NCBI RefSeq assembly: GCF_900129395.1
Contig: NZ_FQVP01000002.1
Location: 372,001 to 436,000, forward strand
Origin: Pseudosulfitobacter pseudonitzschiae
GTDB lineage: Bacteria > Pseudomonadota > Alphaproteobacteria > Rhodobacterales > Rhodobacteraceae
Length of the DNA: 64,000 nucleotides
Reading direction: 5' to 3'
The notes beneath the pieces are model-generated. The model was not told the DNA's origin and ran no database searches. It saw only the letters and a list, made by a program, of their open reading frames with translations. Below are positions 45,497-54,649 of this stretch, piece after piece. The first letter of the stretch is position 1, and every line of letters starts with the position of its first letter. The position numbers and the translations under genes were made by a program.

Positions 45497-46003
45497 ATGC
45501 TTCGCCATATCACTCTCGCAACAGCCGCCCTCGCACTCAGTGCGCTGCCGCTTCTTGCGCAAGACCTTGCAGCGCCCGAGGGCGATGTGATCCTGACCGT
45601 TTCGGGCCAGATCGCCACCACCAACGTGGACGATACCGCGCAGTTCGACCTTGAGATGCTGGAAGACCTCGACGCCACCACGTTCGAGACCTCCACCATC
45701 TGGAGCGAAGGCACCCAAACATTCCAGGGTGTGTCGCTCAAGGTGCTGGCCGACCGTCTGGGCATAGACGGCGCCACATTGCGCGCTACGGCAATCAACG
45801 ACTATGCCGTGGACATTCCGCTGACCGACGCGGTCGAGGGCGGTCCGATCATCGCCTACAAGATGGACGACGCCACCATGTCCGTCCGCGACAAGGGGCC
45901 GCTGTGGATCGTCTACCCCTATGACAGCGATGCGGCCTACCGCTCGGAAGTGATCTATTCGCGCAGCATCTGGCAACTCGACCGGATCGAGGCATTGGAC
46001 TAG
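45497..46003 (+). CDS. Periplasmic oxidoreductase-type molybdopterin-fold protein lacking cysteine
   Basis: A 168-residue secreted protein with a signal peptide (MLRHITLATAALALSALPLLA, then QD) and a single sulfite-oxidase-type molybdopterin-binding fold (FQGVSLKVLADRLGIDGATLRATAINDYAVDIPLTDA, later GPLWIVYPYDSD). The whole protein contains no cysteine, so the Cys that ligates molybdenum in YedY or sulfite oxidase is missing and redox catalysis is unlikely. It lies directly upstream of the hybrid kinase gene in the same direction, suggesting a ligand-binding or signal-presenting partner of that kinase. Confidence 0.85.
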   Translation: MLRHITLATAALALSALPLLAQDLAAPEGDVILTVSGQIATTNVDDTAQFDLEMLEDLDATTFETSTIWSEGTQTFQGVSLKVLADRLGIDGATLRATAINDYAVDIPLTDAVEGGPIIAYKMDDATMSVRDKGPLWIVYPYDSDAAYRSEVIYSRSIWQLDRIEALD

Positions 46004-46143
46004 ACTTGCCTTAACCGGCGCGTTGCACTCTGACGTCCTTCAACAACGGGAACATCGCTCTGCACCTCTCGAACAACAAGGGATACCGCGCACGGCTGAT
46101 CGCCTTCCTCCTCCTGGGGGCGATTGGCCTTGCCGGTATCGTC

Positions 46144-48621
46144 TTGTTGTCCAGCAACGTCACCCGCGACCTGAAGCTGTTGAACTCGGCCAGCTCGGAC
46201 AACGTGCAATGGACCCTCTCGCAGGCCGAGGTGGAATTCCTTGAATTCCAGATGCACCTGACCGAATCCACCGCCGAACCTGTGCCGGACCTCAAGTCAT
46301 TGCGGCGCGAGTTCGATATCTTCTACAGCCGGATCAGCACGCTGGGACAGGCCTCGATCTATGCCAGCCTGCGCGACCTGCCCGAATTTTCCCGCAACCT
46401 GCGCATCGTTCAGACCTTTCTGAACAGGTCGATCAGCGCCATCGACGCCAGCGACCCGGACCTGATCCTTGCGCTGCCCGACCTGCTGGAGCGGACGAAC
46501 GCGGTGCGGCCCAACGTGCGCAAGCTTGCGAATTCGGGCCTGAACTTCTTTGCCCTGGACTCCGACCATCGCCGCAACAGCATCTCGGTCACCCTGACGC
46601 AACTGGCCGCTGGCGTGACCTTTCTCATGCTGGTCCTGGTCTTTCTTGCCGCCTATCTCGGGCGTCTGAACGCCCAGAACGTCAAACGTCGCGCCGAGGC
46701 GATAGAGGCGGGCGCGCGTATGAACATCGTCACCGATACGGCTCTTGATGCGGTCATCGTCAGCGACGCGCAGGGCCGTATCCTGGTGTTCAACGCCGCG
46801 GCCGAGCAGATGTTCGGCCACAAGGCCGAAGATGCCATCGGCAGCGATCTGGGCCAACTGATCGTGCCCGACCATCACCTCGCCGCCCACGAGGCCGGGA
46901 TGCGGCGCGTGCGCACAGGCGGCGCCCGCAACGTGGTCGGCAAGGGCCGGGTAAAGCTGGAAGCCAAACGCGCCAACGGTGATATTTTCCCGGTCGAATT
47001 CGCAATCCAGGCCGCCAGCACGGACGAGGGTGAAATTTTCATCGCCTTCCTGCGCGACATTTCCCAACGCGTGCAGTCCGAACGCGAACTGGTCGTCGCC
47101 CGCGACCGCGCATTGGCCGGCGAAAAGGCCAAGACCGATTTCCTGGCCACGATGAGCCACGAAATCCGCACCCCCCTGAACGGTCTTCTGGGCAACCTGA
47201 CCCTGCTGCGCGACACCCGGCTGAGCGCGAAACAGGCACGCTATATCAAGAATATGGACACCTCGGGCAAGCTGCTGATGAGCCATATCTCGGACGTTCT
47301 GGACATCACCAAATACGACGCGGGCAAGCTGCGCCTGCGGCCCGTGGTGATGAACTTCAGCGACCTGCTGCAAGATATCATCGACAACCAGAGCGGGGCG
47401 GCATTGGCCAATGACACCACGCTTGAGTGGGGGTGGACGGGCGCCCGGACCGACTGGATACGCGCCGACCGCGACCGCATTCAGCATGTCCTGATGAACG
47501 TGATCGGCAACGCGGTCAAATTCACCCGCAATGGCCGTGTTTCGGTGGACACCGAGGTTGCGAACGACCCGTCCGTCGGGCCGATCCTGCAGATCACCGT
47601 CAATGATACGGGCATCGGCATGGATGCCAACCTGCAGGCGCAGATCTTTGACGATTTCATGACCGGTGACAGCTCTTATGACCGCGATGTGGGGGGCACG
47701 GGGCTGGGGCTGGGCATCGCGCAACGCTTCGTCAAGGCGCTGGGCGGCACGATTACCGTGGAAAGCGAAAAGGGCAGGGGCAGCACATTTGCCATCCACC
47801 TGCCGATCGAACCCGTGGCACCACCCACGGATGTTCAGGACCAGCGGGCGACACAGGCCAATGTCCGGCCCAGCGATATCCTTCTGGTGGAAGACAATGA
47901 AATCAACCGCGTCGTCGCCCGCGAGATGCTGCTGTCCGCAGGGCACAAGGTGACCGAGGCGCACAACGGCCAGATCGCCGTGGACATGGCGCAGGCACAC
48001 AGGTTCGACCTGATCCTGATGGACATCAGCATGCCGGTGCTGGACGGACGCGGCGCCACCCGCGCCATTCGCGCAGGCACAGGCGCCAGCGCCAGCACCC
48101 CGATTGTCGCCCTGACCGCCAATGCCATGGCCGACGAACAAGAGGCCTTTCTGTCGGATGGCATGAACGACATCCTGACCAAACCGCTGAGCCGCGAGGG
48201 GTTGATGCGCGTAATCGCCAATCAGGTGGTCTCTGGCAAGGAAACGCCCGGCGCGGCGGGCGAGGGGGCGGGCGCTGTCGCCTTTGCCTATCTGGACGAC
48301 CTGCGCGACACGCTGGGGGTCGACGCGCTGGCCAATCTGCTGGCGCGCTATGCGGCCGAGGTTGCGGAGGTTATCGCCTACCTGCAAGACCACGCAAACC
48401 ATTCAACCGAAGAGATCGCCCAACGCGCCCACCGCATCGCGGGCAGCTCTGCGGCGCTGGGGGCCGTGGACCTGCGCGCCGCCTTGATCGCGGTCGAAAC
48501 AGCGGCCAAATCGGGCGACACCGCGCAGATGGTTCAGGCCATCGACCGCCTGCCGGATGTCTGGGCCGCCACGCAGCCGCAGATGAGCGCGGAGCGGCGC
48601 GGCAGCACGCGCGAGGCCTAA
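46144..48621 (+). CDS. Hybrid sensor histidine kinase with receiver and HPt domains
   Basis: At least 825 residues. A periplasmic helical sensor (about residues 10-155) is followed by a second membrane helix (TLTQLAAGVTFLMLVLVFLAAYL), a PAS domain (TALDAVIVSDAQGRILVFNAAAEQMFG), HisKA with the phospho-accepting His in DFLATMSHEIRTPLNG, HATPase (GNAVKFTR, GTGLGLGIAQRF), a receiver domain (ILLVEDNEIN, LILMDISMPVLDG) and a C-terminal HPt (AHRIAGSSAALG). The coordinate given is a TTG that cuts through the first membrane helix. The same frame is open from 46015 and encodes GYRARLIAFLLLGAIGLAGIV just upstream, so the real start is earlier but no ATG, GTG or TTG is available there; CTG at 46030 or 46060 are candidates. 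A phosphorelay to the LuxR-type regulator at 42197 is likely. Confidence 0.88.
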   Translation: MLSSNVTRDLKLLNSASSDNVQWTLSQAEVEFLEFQMHLTESTAEPVPDLKSLRREFDIFYSRISTLGQASIYASLRDLPEFSRNLRIVQTFLNRSISAIDASDPDLILALPDLLERTNAVRPNVRKLANSGLNFFALDSDHRRNSISVTLTQLAAGVTFLMLVLVFLAAYLGRLNAQNVKRRAEAIEAGARMNIVTDTALDAVIVSDAQGRILVFNAAAEQMFGHKAEDAIGSDLGQLIVPDHHLAAHEAGMRRVRTGGARNVVGKGRVKLEAKRANGDIFPVEFAIQAASTDEGEIFIAFLRDISQRVQSERELVVARDRALAGEKAKTDFLATMSHEIRTPLNGLLGNLTLLRDTRLSAKQARYIKNMDTSGKLLMSHISDVLDITKYDAGKLRLRPVVMNFSDLLQDIIDNQSGAALANDTTLEWGWTGARTDWIRADRDRIQHVLMNVIGNAVKFTRNGRVSVDTEVANDPSVGPILQITVNDTGIGMDANLQAQIFDDFMTGDSSYDRDVGGTGLGLGIAQRFVKALGGTITVESEKGRGSTFAIHLPIEPVAPPTDVQDQRATQANVRPSDILLVEDNEINRVVAREMLLSAGHKVTEAHNGQIAVDMAQAHRFDLILMDISMPVLDGRGATRAIRAGTGASASTPIVALTANAMADEQEAFLSDGMNDILTKPLSREGLMRVIANQVVSGKETPGAAGEGAGAVAFAYLDDLRDTLGVDALANLLARYAAEVAEVIAYLQDHANHSTEEIAQRAHRIAGSSAALGAVDLRAALIAVETAAKSGDTAQMVQAIDRLPDVWAATQPQMSAERRGSTREA

Positions 48622-48631
48622 AGCCCGCGCG

Positions 48632-49828
48632 TCACAGCGCGAGTTGTCCCAGAACCCGGCCAACCTCACCGATGTTGGTGATCGTGCTGTCATAGCAGGC
48701 GATGGAATCCCCCGGCAGCAGGTAGGGGTCATAGTCATCCCGGTCCGCCCGCCGCAGCAGGTTTTCAATGTCACGCTCGATCACCACCGACACCCCCGTC
48801 ACCGGATTGCGCGAGAACAGCACCGACGACCGGTGCGCGCTGGTCGCCCGTGCGCCACCCACGCAGTTGGTGTTGATGACCGCCTGGAGATAGCGCGTGC
48901 CATAGGGGATTTCGCGCACGTCGCGCCCCACGGCAGACAGGGCATTGCCCGCGGCGGGCTGGGTCAGGTTCGACAGGAACAGCGAAACCCCCGGCGGGCT
49001 GATCGGGCTGGGGCGCATCAGGTCCTCCTGGAAACATCCGCGGCTGGGCACCGACACTTCGTCACCGGTCAACAGCATGATGTCGACGGCATTCTGTCCC
49101 TCGAACACGCCGCGCATGTCCAGCACGTACATCTGCCCGCCGCGCCGCACCTCGACCGCGGAAATATCCGCATCAGGCCGCACACCGCCCGCCGCCCGCA
49201 AGGCCGCCGACAGGTTGCGCGCCTCGGTCGAGGCCCCCAAGGCCCCCTGACGGCGGCTGTCCACCTGATCACCGGGCACGCCGCCGATCTCGACGGTGCG
49301 CGGTTCGAACACGGCGCCGGACACGCCCACGGTGACCGAGGCGAAATCAGCCACCCGCACCGAGATGCGCGGGCGGTCCACAAAGAAATCCCCCGCGATC
49401 AACTGGCTTGCAATGTCGCTTTCAATCTCGCTGGTCAGGCGCCCCTGCGCGCGGATCGGCGGCAGGAACGGCAGTTTGATCGTGCCGTCACGGGACACCA
49501 CGTAATCGCCGTTGAACGTGTCATCGTCGCCGACGCGCACATCGACCAGATCGTTGCGCGTGACCCGCTCGCCACGCAGCGCACTGGCCGCCATCCCCGA
49601 ACCCTTGCCCGCAATGCCGCCCTTGGGCGGGCGGCACTTCTGCGCGTTGATCGCCTCGGATCGCAGGAATTGCGCATTGCTGCGACTGACATCGGGCGCA
49701 CGGTACTGCGCCTGATAGCCGTCGCCTGCGGCAATCGGCTCAAGGTTGTCCGGCGTATCCAGGCCCGCGCAATTGCCCAGAGCCATCGTGGCCATCAGAA
49801 CCGATCCAAATCCGAAGCTCTTATTCAT
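48632..49828 (-). CDS. Wza-like outer membrane polysaccharide export protein
   Basis: A 398-residue export protein with polysaccharide-export (PES) and SLBB-type domains: RVGDDDTFNGDYVVSRDGTIKLPFLPPIRAQGRL and ASQLIAGDFFVDRPRISVRV near residues 100-170, then VTVGVSGAVFEPRTVEIGG. The N-terminus MNKSFGFGSVLMATMALGNC looks like a lipoprotein signal, but the residue before the cysteine is Asn, which departs from the usual lipobox. I chose ATG 49828. Convergent with the kinase gene (10 bp gap) and divergent from the flippase gene, sharing the dyad at 49926. Confidence 0.88.
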   Translation of the reverse strand: MNKSFGFGSVLMATMALGNCAGLDTPDNLEPIAAGDGYQAQYRAPDVSRSNAQFLRSEAINAQKCRPPKGGIAGKGSGMAASALRGERVTRNDLVDVRVGDDDTFNGDYVVSRDGTIKLPFLPPIRAQGRLTSEIESDIASQLIAGDFFVDRPRISVRVADFASVTVGVSGAVFEPRTVEIGGVPGDQVDSRRQGALGASTEARNLSAALRAAGGVRPDADISAVEVRRGGQMYVLDMRGVFEGQNAVDIMLLTGDEVSVPSRGCFQEDLMRPSPISPPGVSLFLSNLTQPAAGNALSAVGRDVREIPYGTRYLQAVINTNCVGGARATSAHRSSVLFSRNPVTGVSVVIERDIENLLRRADRDDYDPYLLPGDSIACYDSTITNIGEVGRVLGQLAL

Positions 49829-49925
49829 CGTCACGCTCAATCACTATCCTTGGGCACTATCCTTGAGTTGAATCATTGATATGCACTTCGCGTCAACGGG
49901 TCGAGGGTGCGTTGGCGTCAGGGCA

Positions 49926-49943
49926 CCTATCCTTTCGGATAGG
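49926..49943. promoter_or_regulatory. EPS dyad site D: CCTATCC-N4-GGATAGG
   Basis: Perfect 7-bp arms (49926-49932 and 49937-49943) around TTTC in the divergent region between the Wza-like gene (start 49828) and the flippase gene (start 50044), about 100 bp from each. Two further CACTATCC half sites occur near 49843 and 49855. Confidence 0.7.
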
Positions 49944-50043
49944 GTTGCCATTCTGTTGCGCCATTTTCCTCTCCTGTGGCGTCCAAGACAGCGGGCAATC
50001 GTCAACGATAAAAAGGGTTCAACAGATTTGATTGGACCCCGAA

Positions 50044-51282
50044 ATGCCCACAGCGACCCCCAAGACCACCCGCATGGCACAGAACCTTTTTGCCTATGGC
50101 GCCTCCGAAGTGGCGGCCAAGGCATCGCGGTTGCTGGTTGTCGTGGCGGTGGCCCGGTCGCTGGACCTGGCCCAGATCGGCCTGGCGGCGGCGGCACTGG
50201 CGGCAGCGGACATCCTCAAGGCGCTGACCGAAAACGGCGTGGGTCAAAAGATCATCGCGGCCCCCGAGGCCGAGCTGCCGCAAACCTGCGCCACCGCACA
50301 TCGCATCTTCTGGGTCTGGTGCGTGGGCCTCTTCGTGGCACAATCCGCCATCGGCCTTGCGCTCTACGCGGCCAACGGCAACGCGGTCCTGCTGGCGCTG
50401 ATCCTGCTGCTGGCGGGCGAATACCTGTTCATGCCCGCGGGGCTGGTGCAAACCGCGCTGGCGATGCGCGCGGGCAAATTGCGCCAGACGGCGGCCATTT
50501 CGGGCGCGCAGATCGTGGGTGCCAACATCCTGTCGACGCTGTTGGCGCTGGCCTGGCCCTCTGCGCTGGCGCTGATCCTGCCGCGTCTGCTGACCGCACC
50601 GTTCTGGCTGATCGCCATGCGCCGCCTGCACCCCTGGACGCTGGACCTGTCGCAGGGCCGCGCGCCGCTGCGCCCCTTCCTCAGCTTTGGCTGGGCCGTG
50701 TTGGGGGTCGAACTGGTCAAGGCGCTGCGCCTGCAAGCCGACAAGCTGATCGTCGGCACATTGATGGGGGCCGAGGCACTGGGCCTGTATTTCATGGCCT
50801 TCAACGCGGGCCTCAGCCTGGCCAACTCCTTCTCGGTCGCCTTTTCCACGGTGCTGTTCCCGCATCTTTGCGCCAGCACAGACAAAAACATGGCCTTGCG
50901 GCAAAGCATCCTGCTGGCCATGGGGCTGATCACCCCTGCCGTGGTCGCCCAAGCCCTGCTGGCGCCCTATTACGTGCCGGTCCTGTTCGGCGCGGGCTGG
51001 TCGGGCATCGACGACATCGTGTCGATCCTCTGTCTGGTGGCGATCCCCACAACCCTGTGGTCCGCCACCGCAGGCTGGCTGCGCGCCACGGGCCGTGCCC
51101 ACCGCGAATTCTGGGTGACCGCTGCCATGACCGCCGCCCTGATGCTGAACACAGCCGCCCTCGCGCCCTTCGGCCTGGTCGCCGTGGCCACGGGGTACGC
51201 CATCACCGCGACCGTCCTGATGGTCGGCGCCTCGCTTCCCGCCCTGTCACAGGCCTTTGGCCCACAACTTGCAAAGGCTTGA
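50044..51282 (+). CDS. Wzx-like polysaccharide flippase
   Basis: A 412-residue membrane protein with about twelve hydrophobic helices, of the MOP/polysaccharide-transporter (Wzx) superfamily. N-terminal NLFAYGASEVAAKASRLLVVVAVARSLDLAQIGLAAAALAAADIL, central LRLQADKLIVGTLMGAEALGLYFMAFNAGLSLANSF and the C-terminal helices fit. It would move lipid-linked repeat units across the inner membrane. ATG 50044 is preferred to the upstream TTG at 50032. First gene of an operon with three glycosyltransferases. Confidence 0.9.
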   Translation: MPTATPKTTRMAQNLFAYGASEVAAKASRLLVVVAVARSLDLAQIGLAAAALAAADILKALTENGVGQKIIAAPEAELPQTCATAHRIFWVWCVGLFVAQSAIGLALYAANGNAVLLALILLLAGEYLFMPAGLVQTALAMRAGKLRQTAAISGAQIVGANILSTLLALAWPSALALILPRLLTAPFWLIAMRRLHPWTLDLSQGRAPLRPFLSFGWAVLGVELVKALRLQADKLIVGTLMGAEALGLYFMAFNAGLSLANSFSVAFSTVLFPHLCASTDKNMALRQSILLAMGLITPAVVAQALLAPYYVPVLFGAGWSGIDDIVSILCLVAIPTTLWSATAGWLRATGRAHREFWVTAAMTAALMLNTAALAPFGLVAVATGYAITATVLMVGASLPALSQAFGPQLAKA

Positions 51283-51285
51283 TCC

Positions 51286-52206
51286 ATGCCACTTTTCTCA
51301 ATCATCATCCCTTGCTTTAACGCGGAAGAGACCATCGCCCAGACGCTGGCCAGCCTGACCATGCAGAGCTTTCCTGACTGGGAAGCCATCTGCATCGACG
51401 ACGGCTCGACCGATGCCACCGTCGCGTTGATCGAAGCAGCGGCGCGTCAGGATGCGCGCTTTCGTCTGGCGCGCAACACCGGCAAAGGCCCCAGCGCCGC
51501 ACGCAACGCCGGCGTGAACGACCATGCAAACGCGGGGCTGATCGCCTTTTGTGACGCCGATGACCTGTGGCAGCCGCACAAGTTGACCGAACTGGCCCTG
51601 ATCTTTTGCGATCAAGGTATTGACGGAGTCTATGGTCAGGTCGGTTTCTTCCGGAACGTGCCGTCGGACGCACAGGCGATGTCCAACGTGCCCAACCGCG
51701 ATCTGTCGATCAAGACATTGCTGGGCGAAAACCCCGTGTGCACCATGTCCAACCTGACCGTGCGCAAGTCCGCCTTTGTGCGCTGTGGCGGCTTTGACTC
51801 GCGTATCGTCCACAACGAAGACCTTGAATTCCTGATCCGTCTGGTCGGCTGCGGTGCACGCGTGGTTCCGACGCCGCTGTTGCAGACATGGTATCGCACC
51901 AGCATCGGCGGGCTGTCCACCGATCTGGACGCGATGCAAAAGGGGCGCAGACAGGCCATCACCACCGCCGCCAGGTTCGGGGTGCGCCCCAGCGCCGCCA
52001 ACCACGCCGTGCACCACCGCTATCTTGCACGCCGCGCCCTGCGCGTTGATCGCGGACGCGGCAAGGCACTGCGCCATGCGCTGATCGGTCTCGCCCATTC
52101 CCCCGCGGGCTTCATGTCGCCCGTCAGTCGCGGCGTGATGACGCTGGGTGCCGCCATCGTGGCAACCATCCTGCCACGCAAGCTGCGCCTTTACCTGTTC
52201 TCGTAA
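51286..52206 (+). CDS. Family 2 glycosyltransferase
   Basis: A 306-residue inverting GT-A glycosyltransferase. The nucleotide-sugar site is FSIIIPCFNAEETIAQTLASLTMQSFPDWEAICIDDGSTD, the metal-binding motif is FCDADDLW, and the acceptor-side motif is NEDLEFLIRL. It lies 3 bp after the flippase. Adds a sugar to the growing repeat unit at the cytoplasmic face; donor and linkage cannot be read. Closely similar in its first 120 residues to the next glycosyltransferase, suggesting duplication. Confidence 0.92.
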   Translation: MPLFSIIIPCFNAEETIAQTLASLTMQSFPDWEAICIDDGSTDATVALIEAAARQDARFRLARNTGKGPSAARNAGVNDHANAGLIAFCDADDLWQPHKLTELALIFCDQGIDGVYGQVGFFRNVPSDAQAMSNVPNRDLSIKTLLGENPVCTMSNLTVRKSAFVRCGGFDSRIVHNEDLEFLIRLVGCGARVVPTPLLQTWYRTSIGGLSTDLDAMQKGRRQAITTAARFGVRPSAANHAVHHRYLARRALRVDRGRGKALRHALIGLAHSPAGFMSPVSRGVMTLGAAIVATILPRKLRLYLFS

Positions 52207-52225
52207 CTTTAACGAAAGCCCTGCC

Positions 52226-53224
52226 ATGACCTTTGCATCCATCATCATGCCTGCCTTCAACGTGCAGGCGACCATGCGCGAAACGCTGGCAGCGCTGCTG
52301 GCCCAAACTTACCCCGATTTTGAAATCATCATCGTCGATGACGGTTCGACCGATTGCACACCCGGAATTGCCGCCCAATTTGCCGCCGACCCGCGTGTCC
52401 GCGTGATCCGTCAGGCCAATCGCGGCCTTGCCGGTGCGCGCAACACCGGCATCGCCGCCGCGCGTGGTGACGTCATCGGCTTTTGCGACGCCGACGACCT
52501 GTGGGAACCGCAGAAACTGGCCCGCCACGTGGCGCACCTGAACGCCAATCCACACGTCGGCATCAGCTACTCCGGCTCGGCCCTGATGGACGACAACGGC
52601 ACGCTGACCGGACAAGCACAGCGCCCGCGCCTGCACGATGTCACCGCCAGCCATATCTTCAAGCGCAACCCCATCGGCAACGGCTCGGCCCCGGTGATCC
52701 GCCGCGCGGTGCTGGACCAAATCGCCCATCGACCGCACCACGAGACCCTGCGCGACTGGTACTTTGACGAAACCTTTCGCCAGTCCGAAGACATCGAATG
52801 CTGGCTGCGTATCGCGCTGACCACCGATTGGGCGTTCGAGGGCGTGCCGGGCCTGTTGACCCGCTACCGCATCAACGCAGGCGGCCTGTCCGCGGCCACC
52901 GACCGCCAGCTTGCCGCGTGGGAGCGGATGGTCGAAAAGCTGACGCCGCTGAACCCCGCGTTCTTCACCGTCAACACCCCCGCCGCCCGCGCCTATCAAC
53001 TGCGCTATCTGTGCCGCCGCGCGATCAGCGATCTGGACGCACCGCGCGCGCAGACCCTCAGCCGCGCTTGGGTCGCACAGTCCCGCCTGCCATTGGTCGA
53101 AGAGCCGGTGAAATCCATTGTCACCCTCGCGGCCAGCGCGGCACTCTCCGCCTTTGGCGGCAGCGCGCTGCGCAACGCCATGATGCTGGCGCGCAGGTTT
53201 CGCCCGACGGGCACGGTTCAATGA
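52226..53224 (+). CDS. Family 2 glycosyltransferase
   Basis: A 332-residue GT-A enzyme: FASIIMPAFNVQATMRETLAALLAQTYPDFEIIIVDDGSTD for the donor site, FCDADDLWEP for the metal site and SEDIECWLRIAL for the catalytic base region. I chose ATG 52226, 19 bp after the preceding gene; the longer frame reads back into that gene. Its stop overlaps the next glycosyltransferase by 4 bp. Related to the neighbour upstream. Confidence 0.92.
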   Translation: MTFASIIMPAFNVQATMRETLAALLAQTYPDFEIIIVDDGSTDCTPGIAAQFAADPRVRVIRQANRGLAGARNTGIAAARGDVIGFCDADDLWEPQKLARHVAHLNANPHVGISYSGSALMDDNGTLTGQAQRPRLHDVTASHIFKRNPIGNGSAPVIRRAVLDQIAHRPHHETLRDWYFDETFRQSEDIECWLRIALTTDWAFEGVPGLLTRYRINAGGLSAATDRQLAAWERMVEKLTPLNPAFFTVNTPAARAYQLRYLCRRAISDLDAPRAQTLSRAWVAQSRLPLVEEPVKSIVTLAASAALSAFGGSALRNAMMLARRFRPTGTVQ

Positions 53225-54210
53225 CCCGGCTGCGGGTCCTGCACCTTGTGGATGACACCACGGCCGGCGGGGTGATGCGCGTTCTCGACCACATCCTGAC
53301 CGCGCCCGCATTGGCGCAACAGGCAGACCACAGCCTGCGCTGCATCAAACGCGGCAGCCTGCTGACCGCGCGTCTGGATGCCGATGTGATCGTGTCGCAT
53401 CTGGCCATCAGCTGGCGCGCGCTGGCGATGCTGGTGGCCTTGCGCCTGATGCATCCGCGCACCCCGCTGATCCATGTCGAGCACAGCTATACCGACCATT
53501 TCACCCGCCACAACGTGACCCGCAAACGCCGCTTTGCCACGCTGCTGCGCACCGCCTATGCGCTGTTCAACCACGTGGTTGCCGTCAGCCACGCCCAGGG
53601 CGCATGGCTGGTGGAAACCGGCGCGGTCAAACCCGCCGCCCTGTTGGTGATCCAGTCCTGCGTGGACCTGTCCGCCTTTCGCGCATTGGCGGCGCCTGTG
53701 GGCCCGGTGCGCGTGATCGGCGCGATTGGCCGGCTGGACGATCAAAAGGGGTTCGACATTCTGGTGCGTGCGTTCCGCCGGACAACCAACCCCGGCATCG
53801 CGCTGCATATCTACGGTGAGGGCGCGCAAGAGGGCCGTCTGCGCGCATTGGCGGAAGACGACCCGCGTATCCTGTTCAAGGGGTTCGCCCCCGACCCGGT
53901 CGCCGCCATGGCCGCCGTTGACGCCGTCGCCATGCCCTCGCGCTGGGAGGCCTACGGCCTGGTCGCAATCGAGGCACTTGCGGCGCAACGGTCCCTGCTG
54001 GTCAACGGCATTGACGGGCTGTCAGATCATGTGCCGAACGGGGCACGGCAGGTGGCTGGCCAAGATGTCCAAAGCTGGCAGGAGGCGCTGGAAACCCTGA
54101 CGGATGTGAACGCGCCAGCCAGCCGGACCTTGGCGGAAAATTCCGCGTCACCCGAGCGTGCTTTCGAAACCGCATGGGTCGCGCTTCTGAACCGTGCCCG
54201 ATTGGGCTGA
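53221..54210 (+). CDS. Family 4 glycosyltransferase
   Basis: A 329-residue retaining GT-B enzyme. The N-terminal Rossmann domain starts RVLHLVDDTTAGGVMRVLDHIL and the C-terminal domain has IGAIGRLDDQKGFDILVRAF and the EX7E-type motif in PSRWEAYGLVAIEALA. ATG 53221 overlaps the previous stop (ATGA). Last gene of the EPS operon; more than 400 bp of non-coding DNA follow before the pilin gene. Confidence 0.92.
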   Translation: MTRLRVLHLVDDTTAGGVMRVLDHILTAPALAQQADHSLRCIKRGSLLTARLDADVIVSHLAISWRALAMLVALRLMHPRTPLIHVEHSYTDHFTRHNVTRKRRFATLLRTAYALFNHVVAVSHAQGAWLVETGAVKPAALLVIQSCVDLSAFRALAAPVGPVRVIGAIGRLDDQKGFDILVRAFRRTTNPGIALHIYGEGAQEGRLRALAEDDPRILFKGFAPDPVAAMAAVDAVAMPSRWEAYGLVAIEALAAQRSLLVNGIDGLSDHVPNGARQVAGQDVQSWQEALETLTDVNAPASRTLAENSASPERAFETAWVALLNRARLG

Positions 54211-54649
54211 TCTTCGTTTCGGGTGGCGGTTGGGTGACGTTTGATCGCATGATTTCCGCCCCTCCGCATCCGATCAGCCGCCGCCGCGCACGGGCAGGGG
54301 GGGCTGGCAAGGTTGCCCAGGACGGAGTTTGAAGGTGACACAGTTTAATTCCTATTTTCGCTGCAGATCCTTAGGAATGCGCAAATCGCGCTCAGAAAGG
54401 ATAATCCTTTAGATATAATGAAATATACTTAAGTATAATTATATTTTATACTTAAGTATATTAAGAAGATGTAAAGCCGCGTGAAAGAAATCAAAAGTCT
54501 GTATTTTTTTGATTGTGACAACATTAGTTGTTGCGATACCGTTTAAGTTGTGCATTTAGTTGGATGAGCGGGGAATTGCCGACATGCAATAAGCATCCGA
54601 ATTGGAATTGTCCTGCTTTGAACGCATGAGAAATGTGAGGTTAATGATC
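54211..54649. other. AT-rich intergenic block before the tad operon
   Basis: No gene is supported in these 439 bases. Base composition changes sharply: from about 54340 the sequence is AT-rich, unlike the GC-rich surroundings, and includes two identical palindromes (listed separately). It separates the EPS operon from the tad operon and probably carries the tad promoter. Confidence 0.6.
54424..54460. promoter_or_regulatory. Paired 14-bp palindromes upstream of flp
   Basis: TATACTTAAGTATA occurs at 54424-54437 and again, identically, at 54447-54460. The copies are 23 bp apart centre to centre, and the whole block is itself a larger near-palindrome. It lies about 190 bp ahead of the pilin start, in the most AT-rich DNA of the window. 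A dimeric regulator of the tad operon is the obvious candidate ligand. Confidence 0.65.

Noticed and set aside
46297-48402. 701-codon open frame antisense to the hybrid kinase
   Set aside because: The sense strand has every kinase, receiver and HPt motif in order; the antisense frame has none.
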